Origin: Luscinia megarhynchos
Lineage: Eukaryota; Chordata; Aves; Passeriformes; Turdidae
Assembly (NCBI GenBank): GCA_034336665.1
Contig: CM067568.1
Coordinates: 12,867,983 to 12,931,982, forward strand
DNA: 64,000 nucleotides
Reading direction: 5' to 3'
The notes under the pieces were generated by a model, which searched no databases, was not told the origin of the DNA, and was given only the letters and a program-made list of their open reading frames with translations. This document shows positions 40,201 to 48,850 of this stretch, in pieces. The position numbers were made by a program, and so were the translations under genes. Within the stretch, counting starts at the first letter, position 1. Every line of letters starts with the position of its first letter.

Positions 40201-41748
40201 TAATGGATGGAAGTAGGAACACATGCTCAGTGGCTGCTGTCCATACCTTCTGTGAGACTGGCTGATTTGCAACATACCTGTTTCTCCCTAACGAGGAGAG
40301 TGAGGTGAAGCAGCTGGTTCTTACCTGTAAATGAGCTAAACCCAGCTGAGCAGCAAAGCACCTGCATGCCATGGGACAGCTGGGGTGACCTCCAGCTCAG
40401 CAGCCATCCCAGAGCCTCCATGTCTAATCACAGTCCTCTCCTACAATGCTATATTTCATGTTAGTTCTCATCAGGCATCTTAACATAGGATTGGCTTGAC
40501 TTTGCTTTGCTTTGCCTTGGGGGGGAGCAGCTGTTTATTAGCTGGTGGTTTTTTAGGGGTTTTGCTGCACTTGCTGGTTTTGATTGGTTGGTTTGGCTTT
40601 TAAACTATCTGAGAAGTTCTTCTCAGGGCTGTATCAGAACCTCTGAGCTCTATTTCTCCAAGTCACAGGAGAAGACATTGCTGGAAAAGGCTCAGTCTCC
40701 TGGGAGTGTTGATCTAAGCCTCATTTTTCTTAATACTGCAACTGCCTTTGATAGCAGTCCTACTAAAATGTAAAGCAAATTAAATGTCAAGGAATCTGAA
40801 ATGTAAAGAGCTCAGAATTGTGCAGGCAGCCACACAAACCCCACATCCAGGCCATCAGGGCAGGATGACAAATGAGGGGATAGAGGCTGCTTGAACAGTG
40901 CTGGAAAACTGGTCTGGAAAAGAAAATCTATCTGTTGTTGCCCCATTCTTCTTGCCCTCTGGTTTTAGAGGCCATGTAGAACTTTGCTCAAGACTCTGTT
41001 TTCTGTCTAGGGACGATACCAGTCATTCCACTAGAGAATCTATCATACAGTCAGGGTGACAAGGAGGAGTGGAAGCCAACAGAGAAATGGTGTGTGATCC
41101 AATCCAACACCAACCCAAGGGTGACCAAATTTACCAGATTGAACACATACATTTCTTACTCTTATTTGCTGGTTTTGGTTAATTTTTTTAATCAGACAAT
41201 CAAGATAAAATGTGCTGGAAGCAAATGTATTCAACATAATTTCTCTAGAACAAAGAAAAACAGCTGATCAATGCAGAACATCTGAAATGTAAGAAAACCA
41301 AGGAAATACAATGGAAACTAGTAATATTTTGTGTAATTCAGTTTCAGTACAAACCTTCCAATATGCTCCAAAAGCACTTTACATTTATGTTCTGTTTAGC
41401 TGATATTTATGTAAGACTAAAGCATTACTGTTTATATTTTTTGTTTATTAATTTTTTGGATTTTTAAAGATTCGATAAAGATGTTCTCTCAAGTCCTAGC
41501 ATAGAATCAAAAACATACTATCACAATGAGAAGCAAAATTTTAAGCACAAGCCTCAAATTTTTCTCCAATGTTGGAAGAACTATCAATAAATCAAGGTAC
41601 TAATCTACTGTAGGCAAATGTGTTACTGTTTTAGATCTCTTAACATGGGTATAAAACTACTTACTCTTCTCGCAAAATAAATTCAATGTTTTCTGGAGAA
41701 ACCTGTCCTGTCACAGGATGTCTAAATGACGTGGTCTGCTGATTATGG
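1119..41748 (-). CDS. PLEKHA7: PLEKHA7 coding region, partial (14 exons plus one cassette exon)
   Basis: This is the overall span of the visible coding exons, which are listed singly below. PLEKHA7 is a cytoplasmic adaptor of epithelial adherens junctions. In mammals it binds p120-catenin, PDZD11 and CAMSAP3 (Nezha) and links the zonula adherens to microtubule minus ends; its PH domain binds phosphoinositides. The assignment rests on the exon-by-exon order WW2, PH, serine/proline-rich block, coiled coil, and on blocks typical of PLEKHA7 rather than PLEKHA5 or 6, such as QAIRRNPNVPVIVRGWLHKQ and GYMTHTVSAPSLHGKS. Joining the 14 exons gives 2200 nt (1 nt plus 733 codons) with no stop and compatible phase at each junction. 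One junction uses a GC donor; all others are GT-AG. The WW1 and start-codon exons, and the exons after the first coiled-coil part, are outside the window. Orthology is from recalled family sequence, not from an alignment. Confidence 0.95.
1221..3079 (-). other. PLEKHA7 introns either side of the 150-nt exon
   Basis: Two short introns, 1221-2099 and 2250-3079. A G-rich run lies at 1924-1937 on the plus strand. Otherwise AT-rich with nothing recognisable. Confidence 0.7.
2100..2249 (-). CDS. PLEKHA7: PLEKHA7 exon: coiled-coil segment DQLESVLEVLHRQM
   Basis: This 150-nt exon has 50 codons, from DQLESVLEVLHRQMDQYKDQ through QRLLQEDLIHIRAE to ISKVST, phase 0 at both ends. It is a long helical coiled-coil segment with Leu/Ile/Val in heptads and a central PQH break. 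Acceptor is TTTGTTAG|GAT; donor is ACG|GTATGT. The sequence is close to mammalian PLEKHA7 throughout, as recalled. An open frame runs on past the donor into the intron but has no coding character. Confidence 0.95.
3080..3160 (-). CDS. PLEKHA7: PLEKHA7 exon: coiled-coil segment VKLSILCEQDR
   Basis: This 81-nt exon has 27 codons, VKLSILCEQDRILQDLEDKI and RALKENK, phase 0 at both ends. The heptad-like spacing of Leu and Ile is typical of a coiled coil. A similar LS-LCEQD block occurs in PLEKHA5, so this is a family-wide element. Acceptor is TTTCCAG|GTG; donor is AAA|GTAAGT. In mammals the region from here on is reported to overlap the CAMSAP3 (Nezha) binding part (recalled). Confidence 0.94.
3321..3389 (-). 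CDS. PLEKHA7: PLEKHA7 exon: coiled-coil segment VTGRDTLKERS
   Basis: This 69-nt exon has 23 codons, VTGRDTLKERSTKPVKIAES and DID, phase 0 at both ends. It corresponds to the conserved MTGRDLLKDRS-like block of mammalian PLEKHA7; the first codon here is GTG (Val), while I recall Met at this place in human. Acceptor is CCTCTTAG|GTG; donor is GAT|GTAAGT. It is separated by a short 160-nt intron from the next exon, the shortest intron in the window. Confidence 0.93.
3390..7578 (-). other. PLEKHA7 intron, 4.2 kb
   Basis: AT-rich intron. It holds a short (ATGG)n run at 7048-7066 and an A-rich tandem repeat at 7534-7559 next to the 54-nt exon. No transposon remnant could be named. Confidence 0.7.
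7534..7559 (-). promoter_or_regulatory. U-rich tandem repeat downstream of the 54-nt exon donor
   Basis: Two perfect copies of a 13-bp unit (CGTTGTTTTTTTT on the transcript strand) lie 20 to 45 nt past the donor of the exon at 7579-7632. Further T runs follow to 7524. U-rich tracts just downstream of a 5' splice site bind TIA1/TIAL1 and help U1 recruitment (established for other genes). The exon is small and has a weak acceptor, so a role in its inclusion is plausible but inferred. Confidence 0.4.
7579..7632 (-). CDS. PLEKHA7: PLEKHA7 exon: start of coiled coil (54-nt exon)
   Basis: This is the smallest exon seen: 54 nt, 18 codons, ADDTYIQLKKDLEYLDLK, phase 0 at both ends. It matches the well-conserved start of the PLEKHA7 coiled coil. 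The acceptor (CTTACCTGAAG|GCT) is weak, with a short pyrimidine run and a purine before AAG. The donor is AAG|GTAAGA. Beginning about 19 nt past the exon end the transcript has two copies of CGTTGTTTTTTTT, a U-rich stretch of the kind that TIA-type factors use to support weak exons (family knowledge; effect here inferred). Confidence 0.93.
7633..9378 (-). other. PLEKHA7 intron below the cassette exon, 1.7 kb
   Basis: AT-rich intron with no named repeat. At its upper-exon boundary (7636-7644) the plus strand reads CAG|GTAAGT, a consensus donor in the antisense direction. The 361-nt intron 9499-9859 on the other side of the cassette holds nothing else recognisable. Confidence 0.6.
9379..9498 (-). 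CDS. PLEKHA7: PLEKHA7 probable cassette exon (PEELTLLL... helix)
   Basis: This 120-nt segment reads as 40 codons with no stop, beginning PEELTLLLIRLRRHQAKLAS and ending LPTNSTYQ. It has an acceptor (TACCTGCAG|CCT) and a donor (CAG|GTTAGC) and is phase 0 at both ends, so it can be included or skipped. The sequence is an amphipathic Leu/Arg-rich helix that would lengthen the coiled coil at its N-terminal side. I recall a PEELT-LLL-LRR-Q block in related PLEKHA proteins and longer isoforms, which supports a real exon, but I cannot confirm it. It is too short to stand out as an open frame. How often it is included is unknown. Confidence 0.8.
9860..9946 (-). CDS. PLEKHA7: PLEKHA7 exon: HLDRRSMPAMGYM segment
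   Basis: This 87-nt exon has 29 complete codons, SSTHLDRRSMPAMGYMTHTV and then SAPSLHGKS, phase 0 at both ends. It is one of the best conserved blocks of PLEKHA7 and links the Ser/Pro region to the coiled coil. It is much richer in GC and CpG than the surrounding intron. Acceptor is CTCTTGCAG|AGC; donor is TCG|GTAAGT. Because both ends are phase 0, the next exon can be either the 120-nt cassette (9379-9498) or the 54-nt exon at 7579-7632 without breaking the frame. Confidence 0.95.
9947..11928 (-). other. PLEKHA7 intron, 2.0 kb
   Basis: AT-rich intron. A run of nine C residues lies near 10240 on the plus strand, within an otherwise unremarkable stretch. Plus-strand open frames of 116 and 120 codons near 10144-10893 have no recognisable similarity and no coding signature. 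Confidence 0.65.
11929..12445 (-). CDS. PLEKHA7: PLEKHA7 exon: Ser/Pro-rich region (p120-catenin-binding region)
   Basis: This 517-nt exon, the largest, gives one C finishing a Ser codon and 172 codons. Features in order: FPENYHTLPKNTRQPSG, the basic block NLPSDYKYAQDR, the family block DGTVWQLYEWQQRQQFKHGS at about codons 70-90, then SLDVPRSISVPPSPSDIPPP, a RRPHTPAERLTVKP stretch, and SPRKIRNCAVK. The WQLYEWQQRQ block is shared with PLEKHA5 and 6. In human PLEKHA7 the p120-catenin-binding region is reported to lie in this middle part of the protein (recalled, not measured here). Acceptor is a long T tract ending ACAG|CCTC; donor is AAG|GTTTGT. It ends on a codon boundary. Confidence 0.95.
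16087..16104. repeat. 18-bp perfect palindrome
   Basis: AGATATAGATCTATATCT reads the same on both strands. It sits 20 bp before a (GT)n run, in an AT-rich simple-sequence patch, so it probably arose with the low-complexity DNA. Confidence 0.7.
16125..16152. repeat. (GT)n microsatellite, 28 bp
   Basis: GT dinucleotide run interrupted by one AT at 16141-16142. It is an ordinary microsatellite and likely length-variable. Confidence 0.9.
17612..18097 (-). CDS. PLEKHA7: PLEKHA7 exon: long charged linker after PH domain
   Basis: This 486-nt exon has one G finishing the Arg codon, then 161 codons and a trailing AG. It follows the PH domain and is mostly disordered. At about codons 1-25 is ETERVDQQAVPQ and a Cys pair (CKEC). 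Codons 47-62 form a very acidic/basic stretch, REEIRREKEEEERYMH. Codons 110-135 hold AEKNGTLP and EQNGTGSYKRGFVPRTNP. The end carries RKSNMAQVEHWVKVQKGD, a block shared across PLEKHA4-7. The function of the linker is not known to me. Acceptor is TTTTCAG|GGAAAC; donor is AAAG|GTTAGT. The exon is less conserved than its neighbours by my recollection of the mammalian protein. Confidence 0.93.
18098..19872 (-). other. PLEKHA7 GC-AG intron, 1.8 kb
   Basis: Intron between the last PH exon and the charged-linker exon. Its 5' end on the transcript is GCAAGT and its 3' end is TTTTCAG. No repeat was recognised inside. Confidence 0.85.
19873..20051 (-). CDS. PLEKHA7: PLEKHA7 exon: C-terminal part of PH domain, GC donor
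   Basis: This 179-nt exon has 59 codons plus AG. It finishes the PH domain: AVHTGMRAYIYN, an insert, HTGMRTYYFSADTQEDMNAW in the last strand and C-terminal helix, and then RSSLK. The Trp of MNAWIRAM is the invariant PH-helix tryptophan. The segment HTGMR-Y is present twice, 20 codons apart, and the intervening loop is not in PLEKHA5 as I recall it. The donor is AG|GCAAGT, a GC donor. The next GT, four nt downstream, puts a stop just after the junction, so the GC donor is required by the frame. Acceptor is CTTCCAG|GCT. Confidence 0.95.
20052..26270 (-). other. PLEKHA7 intron inside the PH domain, 6.2 kb
   Basis: AT-rich intron. A somewhat GC-richer patch at about 24480-24740 has no name I can give. 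No exon-like open segment with splice sites was found. Confidence 0.65.
26271..26371 (-). CDS. PLEKHA7: PLEKHA7 exon: PH domain middle strands
   Basis: This 101-nt exon has two nucleotides finishing the split Asp codon and then 33 codons: SREESVLGSIPLPSYVISPV followed by GPEDRINRKFSFK. It forms the middle beta strands of the PH domain, with the LGSIPLPSY strand typical of the PLEKHA4-7 group and the NRKFSFK strand. Acceptor is TTCTACAG|AC; donor is AAG|GTACAT, a weak donor. The exon ends on a codon boundary. A degraded CR1 copy begins about 90 bases above its acceptor side, inside the preceding intron. Confidence 0.94.
26460..26690 (+). mobile_element. CR1 LINE 3' fragment, degraded
   Basis: The plus strand has the degraded pattern of a CR1 3' end: a GAGTGGTTCAGACTGAATAT start, a block like CATCCTTGGAGCTTTTCAA, then GAGCAACCTGGGCTGACTCC and a terminal GGGACCCTTCCTGAAGTCCC. 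CR1 is the main LINE of birds. The copy is 5'-truncated and old, lies antisense to PLEKHA7 and is in the intron between two PH exons. Confidence 0.6.
26793..26818. repeat. T-run followed by G-run
   Basis: On the plus strand a T-rich run is followed by nine G, one A and four G. It is low-complexity intron sequence. Confidence 0.8.
27560..27632 (-). CDS. PLEKHA7: PLEKHA7 exon: PH domain strands 2-3
   Basis: This 73-nt exon encodes DSSGMRLWKRRWFVLADY and the following CLFYYK, 24 codons plus one G of the next Asp. The LWKRRWFVL motif is the classic second strand of a PH domain, with the basic residues that bind phosphoinositide phosphates, and it is the strongest domain evidence in the window. 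Acceptor is TTTCAG|GAC; donor is AAAG|GTGAGT. It is too short to show as a long open frame. It sits between two other PH exons in the correct order and phase. Confidence 0.95.
27633..29381 (-). other. PLEKHA7 intron, 1.7 kb
   Basis: AT-rich intron with a short (GATA/TA)n run at 28179-28204. The smaller intron 26372-27559 holds the CR1 fragment and the T/G run. Nothing else was recognised. Confidence 0.65.
28179..28204. repeat. (TA)n/(GATA)n simple repeat
   Basis: An imperfect run of TA and GATA units, 26 bp. Confidence 0.85.
29382..29486 (-). CDS. PLEKHA7: PLEKHA7 exon: start of PH domain
   Basis: This 105-nt exon has 35 complete codons (VVKTGNK... to ...GWLHKQ), phase 0 at both ends. It holds a basic stretch, KRDQAIRR, just before the PH fold, then the first beta strand with the hallmark V-V-RGWLHKQ. 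In PH domains the loop after this strand and its lysine contact the inositol phosphates, so this exon supplies half of the lipid site (family knowledge). Acceptor is TTTACAG|GTC; donor is CAG|GTATGC. The match to PLEKHA7 is nearly complete by eye. Confidence 0.95.
29487..34326 (-). other. PLEKHA7 intron, 4.8 kb
   Basis: AT-rich intron. Four G-runs lie at 29858-29901 on the plus strand (template strand for PLEKHA7). A plus-strand open frame of 116 codons near 31560 has no recognisable similarity. No named repeat. Confidence 0.65.
34327..34438 (-). CDS. PLEKHA7: PLEKHA7 exon: linker between WW2 and PH domain
   Basis: This 112-nt exon supplies one nucleotide finishing the Glu codon of the WW2 exon and then 37 codons. 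It is a polar, Ser/Thr/Gln/Asn-rich linker with the conserved core QRPSSMVSETSTA and the ending KPGSK. No domain is expected here; the segment joins the WW pair to the PH domain and offers many possible phosphorylation sites (inference). Acceptor is TTTCTAG|ACAG, where a second AG lies 4 nt downstream but would shift the frame. Donor is AAG|GTAAAG. The exon ends on a codon boundary. Confidence 0.93.
34439..41664 (-). other. PLEKHA7 intron, 7.2 kb
   Basis: AT-rich intron between the WW2 exon and the linker exon. A minus-strand open frame at 35519-35773 has splice-like edges but does not fit the PLEKHA7 frame (see findings). A TTTGC tandem and a G run lie near 40500-40527. No transposon could be named. 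Confidence 0.65.
41665..41748 (-). CDS. PLEKHA7: PLEKHA7 exon: second half of WW domain 2
   Basis: This 84-nt exon encodes 27 full codons, HNQQTTSFRH through FILRE. It opens with one C that completes an Asp codon begun upstream and ends with GA of a Glu codon. It holds the C-terminal strand of the second WW domain. The HNQQTT-FRHP signature is seen, with Phe where a canonical WW domain has its second Trp, as I recall for mammalian PLEKHA7. WW domains bind proline-rich ligands; in mammals the tandem WW region is reported to contact PDZD11. Acceptor is a pyrimidine tract followed by CAG; donor reads GA|GTAAGT. The exon carrying the first half of WW2 was not found in the 22 kb to the right. Confidence 0.93.
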
Positions 41749-43286
41749 CTGAAAGGAAAAAAAAAAGAAAAAAGGAAAAGAAAATTAATATTGCTATAAT
41801 CAGTAAAATATGGTCTCTGAAAGGCAGAACTTTTTGCATTGATGTTTTGCTGCTCTATTCCAGAAATTAAACGTATTTCTGAGGTACTTTTCAAGTCTGA
41901 AATGTTTTCACCTCCTTCCTATGTTCTTGTCAACTTTGCCAATGGCACACTGTAGCATTTAATTATTAAGCAAGTTAATGTTTTAAAAGTAAATTAGTTG
42001 CAATCTTTAGTTAGTGAGACAAACTTGAATTTATTATTATTTACACCTGATTATTTAGATATACCAGAGAAATTACACAACACAAATCTCTGACTTGCAC
42101 TTCTGTAATTTTCACAGAATAGAACCAGCAAAATAACCATAAATGCTGCTGGACAAAATTTTACACAATTTTTATTATTTAATGAGGGCACAGAGAGAAA
42201 TTATGTGGAAGCCATTTCTTGGATGTTTGTTTTTCCTCTAACCTGGTACTTCTCCAATGATTTCTCTTTACACCTTCATGCAGAAGACAACATATAACCT
42301 TAGCTGTGCAGCTGCATGGTCTATATAAAACAACATTATTTACTATTTCATCAGAACTGAATTAAAATCAGGGGCTTCTATAAACTTTCCCCTCAGAGTA
42401 CTATCTAGACATTTTGTTATCCTCTGTGAAACATTTCATTAAAGATAAATATCTTCCTTATCTGTGAATCAAGTGCTCATTCATTTAAGATTCCAAATTT
42501 TTCTGAGTTTAGTTAACAATTCGTAGGTAGACATCATTCAAAACCAGAACTCATGTCAAATGCAGCAAAAGAGTAACACACTCTGAGTATATTCAGAAAG
42601 TAAAAATAACAAAGCCATTCAAAGAATTGTACCTCAAAGAGGCAAAAATGAAAACTTGGTGTGTTTTCTTGGTTCGAGATTTGGAGTTTTTTCTCTTGTA
42701 AAGCCCATTGGTTTCAAGCATTACAGACTTGACCCTGTTGTTCAGCATACCAGAATGTCTCCCAGCACACAATGAGGCATAAAGAAATATTTTGAGGTTT
42801 CAGAGTAATGAGTTCCTAAGAGATAACACTCTGCTGACTAAAGGACAGCTAACAATCAAACGGCTCAGACAGCCATAACATTCCAATGTAAATAGCTCAG
42901 GACATGTCTTGATTTAAAAAACAAACTGAAACCAAGCAAACCAACCAACCAAACCCTAACAACAACAAAAACCCCACAAACTGCTCATGTTAAGTCCCAC
43001 TCAGGCCATAAACACAGAGAACTTCCCACCCTTTTCCAACACACCTTGCTGCAGCAAGTCAGATATAAGGAAATCATATAATGAACATTTCTAATGATAA
43101 GCTGAAAGCTGCAACAACTTATGCAACACCAGAAGGCTTTTTCCAGCCTCACCTATTAGAAAAATCCTCACCCTAGAGCCATTGGAAACTGTGAACAAGG
43201 TATGTGCTATCAATTACTCCACTGCACCAGGGACGGCCCTTGCACCCGTGACTGCTGAGAACTGACATGTCCTACAGCTGTGGGTC

Positions 43287-43316
43287 AATAAAGTTTAATA
43301 AAGGTTAATAAAGTTT
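43287..43316 (+). repeat. 10-bp tandem repeat with three AATAAA
   Basis: Three tandem units AATAAAGTTT, AATAAAGGTT, AATAAAGTTT, each holding a poly(A) signal hexamer on the plus strand. It is preceded by about 70 bp richer in GC. It may be the end of an old retroelement or chance low complexity. Confidence 0.75.
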
Positions 43317-44339
43317 CCAGCTCTCTAGTTTTTCCACTAAATAAGAGATCCAGAGAAAGCATCTTCAGTAAGCACACAGTGCTAACATCTACAAAGCAAC
43401 CAGGATCTATTTCCTCACAAAACCATTGAGGAGTATTGTTTCCTAAAAAAGCATTTCTATGTGAGATTTAATTTTGTGTCTACATCCAAAGAGTGGGATA
43501 GGAACTTGAGATGTTTTCAAAGAAAATAATAAATAAATGAATAAATTATAACCCTAACAACTACACCTTGTGTTTGCCACACAGTCCAGTTTTAAGTTGA
43601 AAGCCTTTCCTTTCAAATCAGGCCTGTTTAACCTTAGAAGCTCAGGTTAGGACTGCTATCAAAACAAGTGCAGATACCTTGTTAGGTTAAGAAAATGAAA
43701 GTACCTTGCCATCTATATTCTCCAGGGGCAGAGGAACTGCCAACAAGCTCTCATCTGCAGGCTCTCAGGCATTAATAACTCACTCTTCGATTAAGACTAA
43801 GAAAAAGGACTGTATTCCAGAAGTACTCCAGGGTTATTCAGGAAGGGAAGTTTGCCATTATACCATTCCAGCATGCACACAAATGCTGAATTCTATCTCA
43901 GGAAATAAATTGGCCAGAAGATGAATTAATCCTTTTAGTTGCAAATAAAGAGCAAGTACATTACTAATAAGACTAAATACTGCTTACTAATAATAAAGAC
44001 TTCAGCTAGAAAGTAAACACTTTTTAAAACATCTGAGCAAAGCATTTTAGGACAAGTTTTGCATGTCAAACACTAGGAGTAGAGAAACAGAAGGATGGCT
44101 CTGTTGCTGCATAAAATGCAGATGGTAATTTCACAGACAAGGAGAGGGCACATAAACCCAAAACTTCCCGCAAATCTGCAGCTTCAATATGTAAGACTTC
44201 ACTGGGAAGAAAGAAATGAAACCCCTGCCACTAACAATTAGTTTTGCAGAACACAGTGGTTTATTTGAATTTGAAAAGTGAGAGTTTAAGTGTTTTGCCT
44301 CACAGGACTCATTAAGACTAAGCGATACTATTCAAAACA

Positions 44340-44620
44340 ACCTATACAACAGATGGCTAATGCCTTGCAACAAGGAATTAGATAGCAGGGAGATTTTCAT
44401 TCACAATGAGAGCAGTCAAACATTGGAAGAGGTTGCCTAGCAAGGCTGTGGAATCTCCTTCCTTGGAAACATCCAAAATGTGGCCAGATAAGGCTCCAAG
44501 CTACCACATCGAACTTTTATAAGTTGGTTCCAACTTTGAAGCTGGCCTGGCTGGATGTGATGGGGTACAGAGCTTCCTTCCAACATAAATTACTCTCTTC
44601 TGTCATTCCCTGCTGCTCCC
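44340..44620 (+). mobile_element. CR1 LINE 3' fragment
   Basis: The plus strand carries the CR1 signature GAAGAGGTTGCCTAGCAAGG, then GGCTGTGGAATCTCCTTCCT and a CCTTGGAAACATCCAAAA block, and a late TCCTTCCAACATAAAT like the CR1 terminus. The copy is 5'-truncated and diverged, antisense to PLEKHA7. Confidence 0.75.
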
Positions 44621-47600
44621 ACTATCCTTTCTCTGCAAACACAGTTTAATTCCTATAATACCTTTGAAGCTTTCCCATTATTTAAATGGATTTATTCCAA
44701 GACTATTAGCAGTACCCTGCTTGTATCAGAACAAAGAGAAACTGAATAGTTAGATTTTTGATTATTATTTTTGTTGTCATTTTCATATCTTTTAGACATT
44801 TGCTTAATAGTGATATCTGTTACACAACACTGATAAAACAGTAATTTCACCAGGAAGAAGGCTCTAAAGTTGTGGCAGTGCAAATTTTCCTCCCTTTCCA
44901 AGCATTGACTAAGAAAAGACCTGGCACAGTTGTTTTCTGAACCCATCAGCTACCCAAGAAGTAGTCAATCACTTGTATTTCCTCCAAATGACAACTACTG
45001 AACGTGTTTCCATTGTCCAGAAATCTACCATGTACAACAGGCACAATAAATGTGCCTTAATAAAAGGACATGATAAGCTGTTCCACTCTCCATGCCACTA
45101 TATTTCTTTTTTTCACTAGAGAAAGATGTAATAGCTTCAACAAAACTGGGAAAGGCTTACGATGCTTCCCCCTGTGAATTCTGAATGCCTCAGAGCTTGC
45201 ATCAGTACAACACCACACATTTGAAATGTCAAGCTCCGTTTTCTAGCAACACTATAAATTTTCTGTGTGATCAATTATGGCTTTTTTTTTTTTTTCTAGC
45301 AAGCATCTTTTAATTTTAATAGTTTTGTATTATTCTGATTTCATACAGATACTGGTAATCAGAGTCATGAAAGCAAGTATAAAATCATAAAAAAATCCAC
45401 AAAAATTACACTCATTACTACCTACCATTACCAGCATTAATAAATTACACTACAGACTGTTAAAGGTTATTCTGAATTTCAAAGTTACTGAACACCACTT
45501 CCCAAGGCTAGTTAAGACTCGGACTCTTCATAAAAGAATCACAGTCAAAACCCACTCCTTTATAATTAGATACATCACTACAAATTCCAGTATTTCACAG
45601 CATGTACACACAACTTCTACCAACATAAGAAATGAGTCACCCACTGTCTTAAGACAGGTGTAAACCAGTATAGTATAATGGAGACAGGAAGGCACTTTTG
45701 CTTGCATGGATACTTGTACAGAGCTCATAATTAACATGACTTTGATTAATTTTGTATTTGAGTCAAAGCCAAGTCCTAATTATTAAATTTTGGACATGAC
45801 TGATGCTGATGACCTTTCATTTGAAGTCAAGCAAGTGTATAGATGGTCTCTGGAGTAATTTGAATGCACAGGCAGCTGAAACTTGAAACGTGTGAATTAA
45901 CTATTGATAGAGTCTATATCATATTAACAGCAAATTTATAAGTTGTGAGAAAAATTCACATTGTCATTGGACAGATGCCCTGTAAATTACTACAAGCCAT
46001 TTCTACAGCATTTATTTTCCAGGCAGGCTGACTCCTTTACACTTACCTATAGATATAGATAAGCATAAACACCTTTTTGTTGAATACCTCAAATGGTGAT
46101 GACAGTTATGTGTGGGCACCCACTCACACTTCTATGGGTGATTTTGGTGTGGGTGCAGCTGACAGAAGAACTCGTGCAGTGAAGAACTGTTCAGCCAGTG
46201 AGCTGTTACTCCAAACAGGAGAAAGTGCTTGTATCTAATCAGGCAAACAGCCAGGAATAGCTTGCTTTGCTTCATAACATATTTCTGAAATACAGCAATG
46301 GCTTCAAAATAGTTTCAGCGCTGCCTTCTGAGTATTTTTTGGATATTACCTTTAAGAATTGGTTAGAACAAGTACCAACAAATAGTCCAAGCAAAACAGC
46401 ACCCTCGAAGTTCTGCAAGCTGGGAGAAAAATGCAGTGTAATACAGAAATAATTTGGAAGGACTAGGAACAATACCATCTAATTGTATTACTCAAGCAAA
46501 AGCACCAGTACAAGCAGCATGCACACAAAACTCCATCTTTTTAAGACACTGAACATGATCCACAGTTTAAAATAGTAGTGCCTCATCAGAGTAGCAGTAA
46601 AATCTTTGCCCCACTGTAATCAGCACCCAGAAGACTTTCATAAGGTCACTGAGTTTAATCAGCATTTTAACCAAGAAACTACTGCAAAAGAATCAGAGAG
46701 TAAAATTGATTCTCTCAAATCTTACATCCTCCTCGGATGAGAATTCCTAAGTGTTTAGTTGTTCAGTTCAAATACAATTCTCTGACTATCTTGAGCTGCT
46801 GTGTCTGTGATTAGCTCAACACAAGAGTCTAAGCCTAGAAAAACAGATTAAAGGGGACAAGATGTCCTGACATCAGATTTTATCACATTTTGACTTCTGG
46901 TAGAAGCTTGCAGATAAGAAGAGATTGAAACAAACAGTAAACTGACAGTCATGCTCTCATGCAGTGTCATCCTTCTACCCAGTTCACGGATGATGAGGTT
47001 AAATGGGAACTGCAAGTTTCCTTGCAAATGAAAAAAATCACCAAAGATAATTTATACTATCCAGCAGCAGTATCAGCAGGAAAGATTTTGTTAATGAACA
47101 TGCTTTTAAAAACAGAGCTAATAAAACAATGGTAAGCTAATATGGAAGATGCCACAGAATCAGTACAAGTATTTTCAGTCATTAAAAGCACAGATAAGAG
47201 GATGAATGCACTATCATCACAGGATCAACACAGATTTCCATGAGTAATACAGGCTGAAGTCATCTGCTGATTCACAAATCCTTTTGATGCATATCATGAG
47301 AAACCATCAGGGTTTTATTAACTCACAAAAACAAAATGCATCCAGGGAACTTGAAACTAAAGGGAAAAAGTATGTTAGTCTTGAAGATAAGGAAATCTTT
47401 CAAAAAGAGGAATTTGATTCTATTTCATTACTTTTGCACTTTTAGAAAAATTTTAGTCCCTGCCTTCAAAATCTAAAATTAAATTAAAAACTGCTCTGCT
47501 AACACATTTACACAAACTAAACTATTAATTCATTCTCTAATAAAAAAGAAAGTGGTGATATCTTTAAGTAACATGATTTTAAAACCCTGGGTAAAAGCAG

Positions 47601-48329
47601 CCCACTCTTATATTCCAAAATCAACCACAATGTAAAGAGTTTAGTGAGGAAGCCGCCCAATGAGCACTGCCACATAAAGATACTTTTTTGGAAAAGGTAT
47701 TTAAGGGAAGCTTTACACAAAAATATCACAGATCTCAGGTTTTAAGCCACAACAAAACTGGTTAAAAAAAACAAATAGGTGTTCACATGCGTAGCATCTA
47801 CATTTACCAAAGGAGGCTGAAAACCCTCACTGGTGCTATTTGAACCTATTAAACTTTGATGCAAAGACATCATATATATGATAACAGACAACAAAACCCA
47901 CTTTGTTCTAAATATCAAAGCAAATACAAGTTTTCCAGCATCCAGTTTCCATTTAAGTAGCAAACTGTATAGTGTAGAAAGTTGAAACAATTTAACACAA
48001 CAGCTATAAGAACTGAATTTTAAAAAAGCTGCCACAAGGCATATAACCTCAAAACATTCTATCATCATTGGCTTTTTAATGCCAAATATAGATTTTAACT
48101 CAAGATAAATGCACTTCTGATTTATTATCTATTGGATTTAATCCATAATATGAAAGAAGTGATTATCAGAGGACAACAGTGCAGACTGAGAACCTGCTGT
48201 GTGTGCCCTCAGACAATGTGGAAACACACTGTCCTTTTCACCTCTCCATAAAATGGAAATGCTTTATCTACCACCTATACCACAGGAATGATGTTTTAAT
48301 GAAATATAAAATCACAAGTGTCCAGGATG

Positions 48330-48850
48330 GAATGAAAGAATTACAGCTGGTATCCATCAAGTTGTCCCAGGACTACAGTCCAGAATACTGAATCCAATTT
48401 TGGACTTCTTCACACAGGAAAGGCATCAACAAACCCAAGTGAGTGCAGCAGAGGGGCACTAAAATGGTCCTGAGCACCTGTGGTGAGCAGAGTCAGCGAG
48501 CCAGCCTTGCTCAGCTTCAGAGTGCCCTGCCAGGACTAACCTGGGAGATTCTAGTACCTCATGGGAGCAGGCATCAAATGAAACAAGAAACCTTCAGACT
48601 GCTTGGAGGGGAAGCTTTTTCCCTTTGAGGATGCAACTGTTTACAGCAGGGATGGGCAAAGCATTAGAACAGGCTGCCCAGAGAGGTTGGGCAGTCCCTT
48701 TTCCTTGAGGGTTTTCAACACTGGAGTGGAGGAAGAAGTGAGAAACCCGGTCTGACCTCACCACTGACCATGCTCTGTGCAGAATGTTGCACAGAAGATC
48801 AGAGGCCTCACCCAATCCAAGTTGCCCATCTATCATAATGCTAGGTACAA
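48330..48850 (+). mobile_element. CR1 LINE 3' fragment, longest in the window
   Basis: Typical CR1 blocks occur in order on the plus strand: AATCCAATTTTGGACTTCTT near 48390, GTGAGTGCAGCAGAGGGGCA near 48440, GAACAGGCTGCCCAGAGAGG near 48670, and TTGAGGGTTTTCAACACTGG near 48705. These are parts of the CR1 ORF2 end and 3' region. The copy is 5'-truncated and interrupted by small changes; the two edges are approximate. Confidence 0.85.

Noticed and set aside
45284..45300. T run followed by CTAG as a plus-strand splice acceptor
   Set aside because: No open exon-like segment or donor follows; it is more simply a poly(T) tract.
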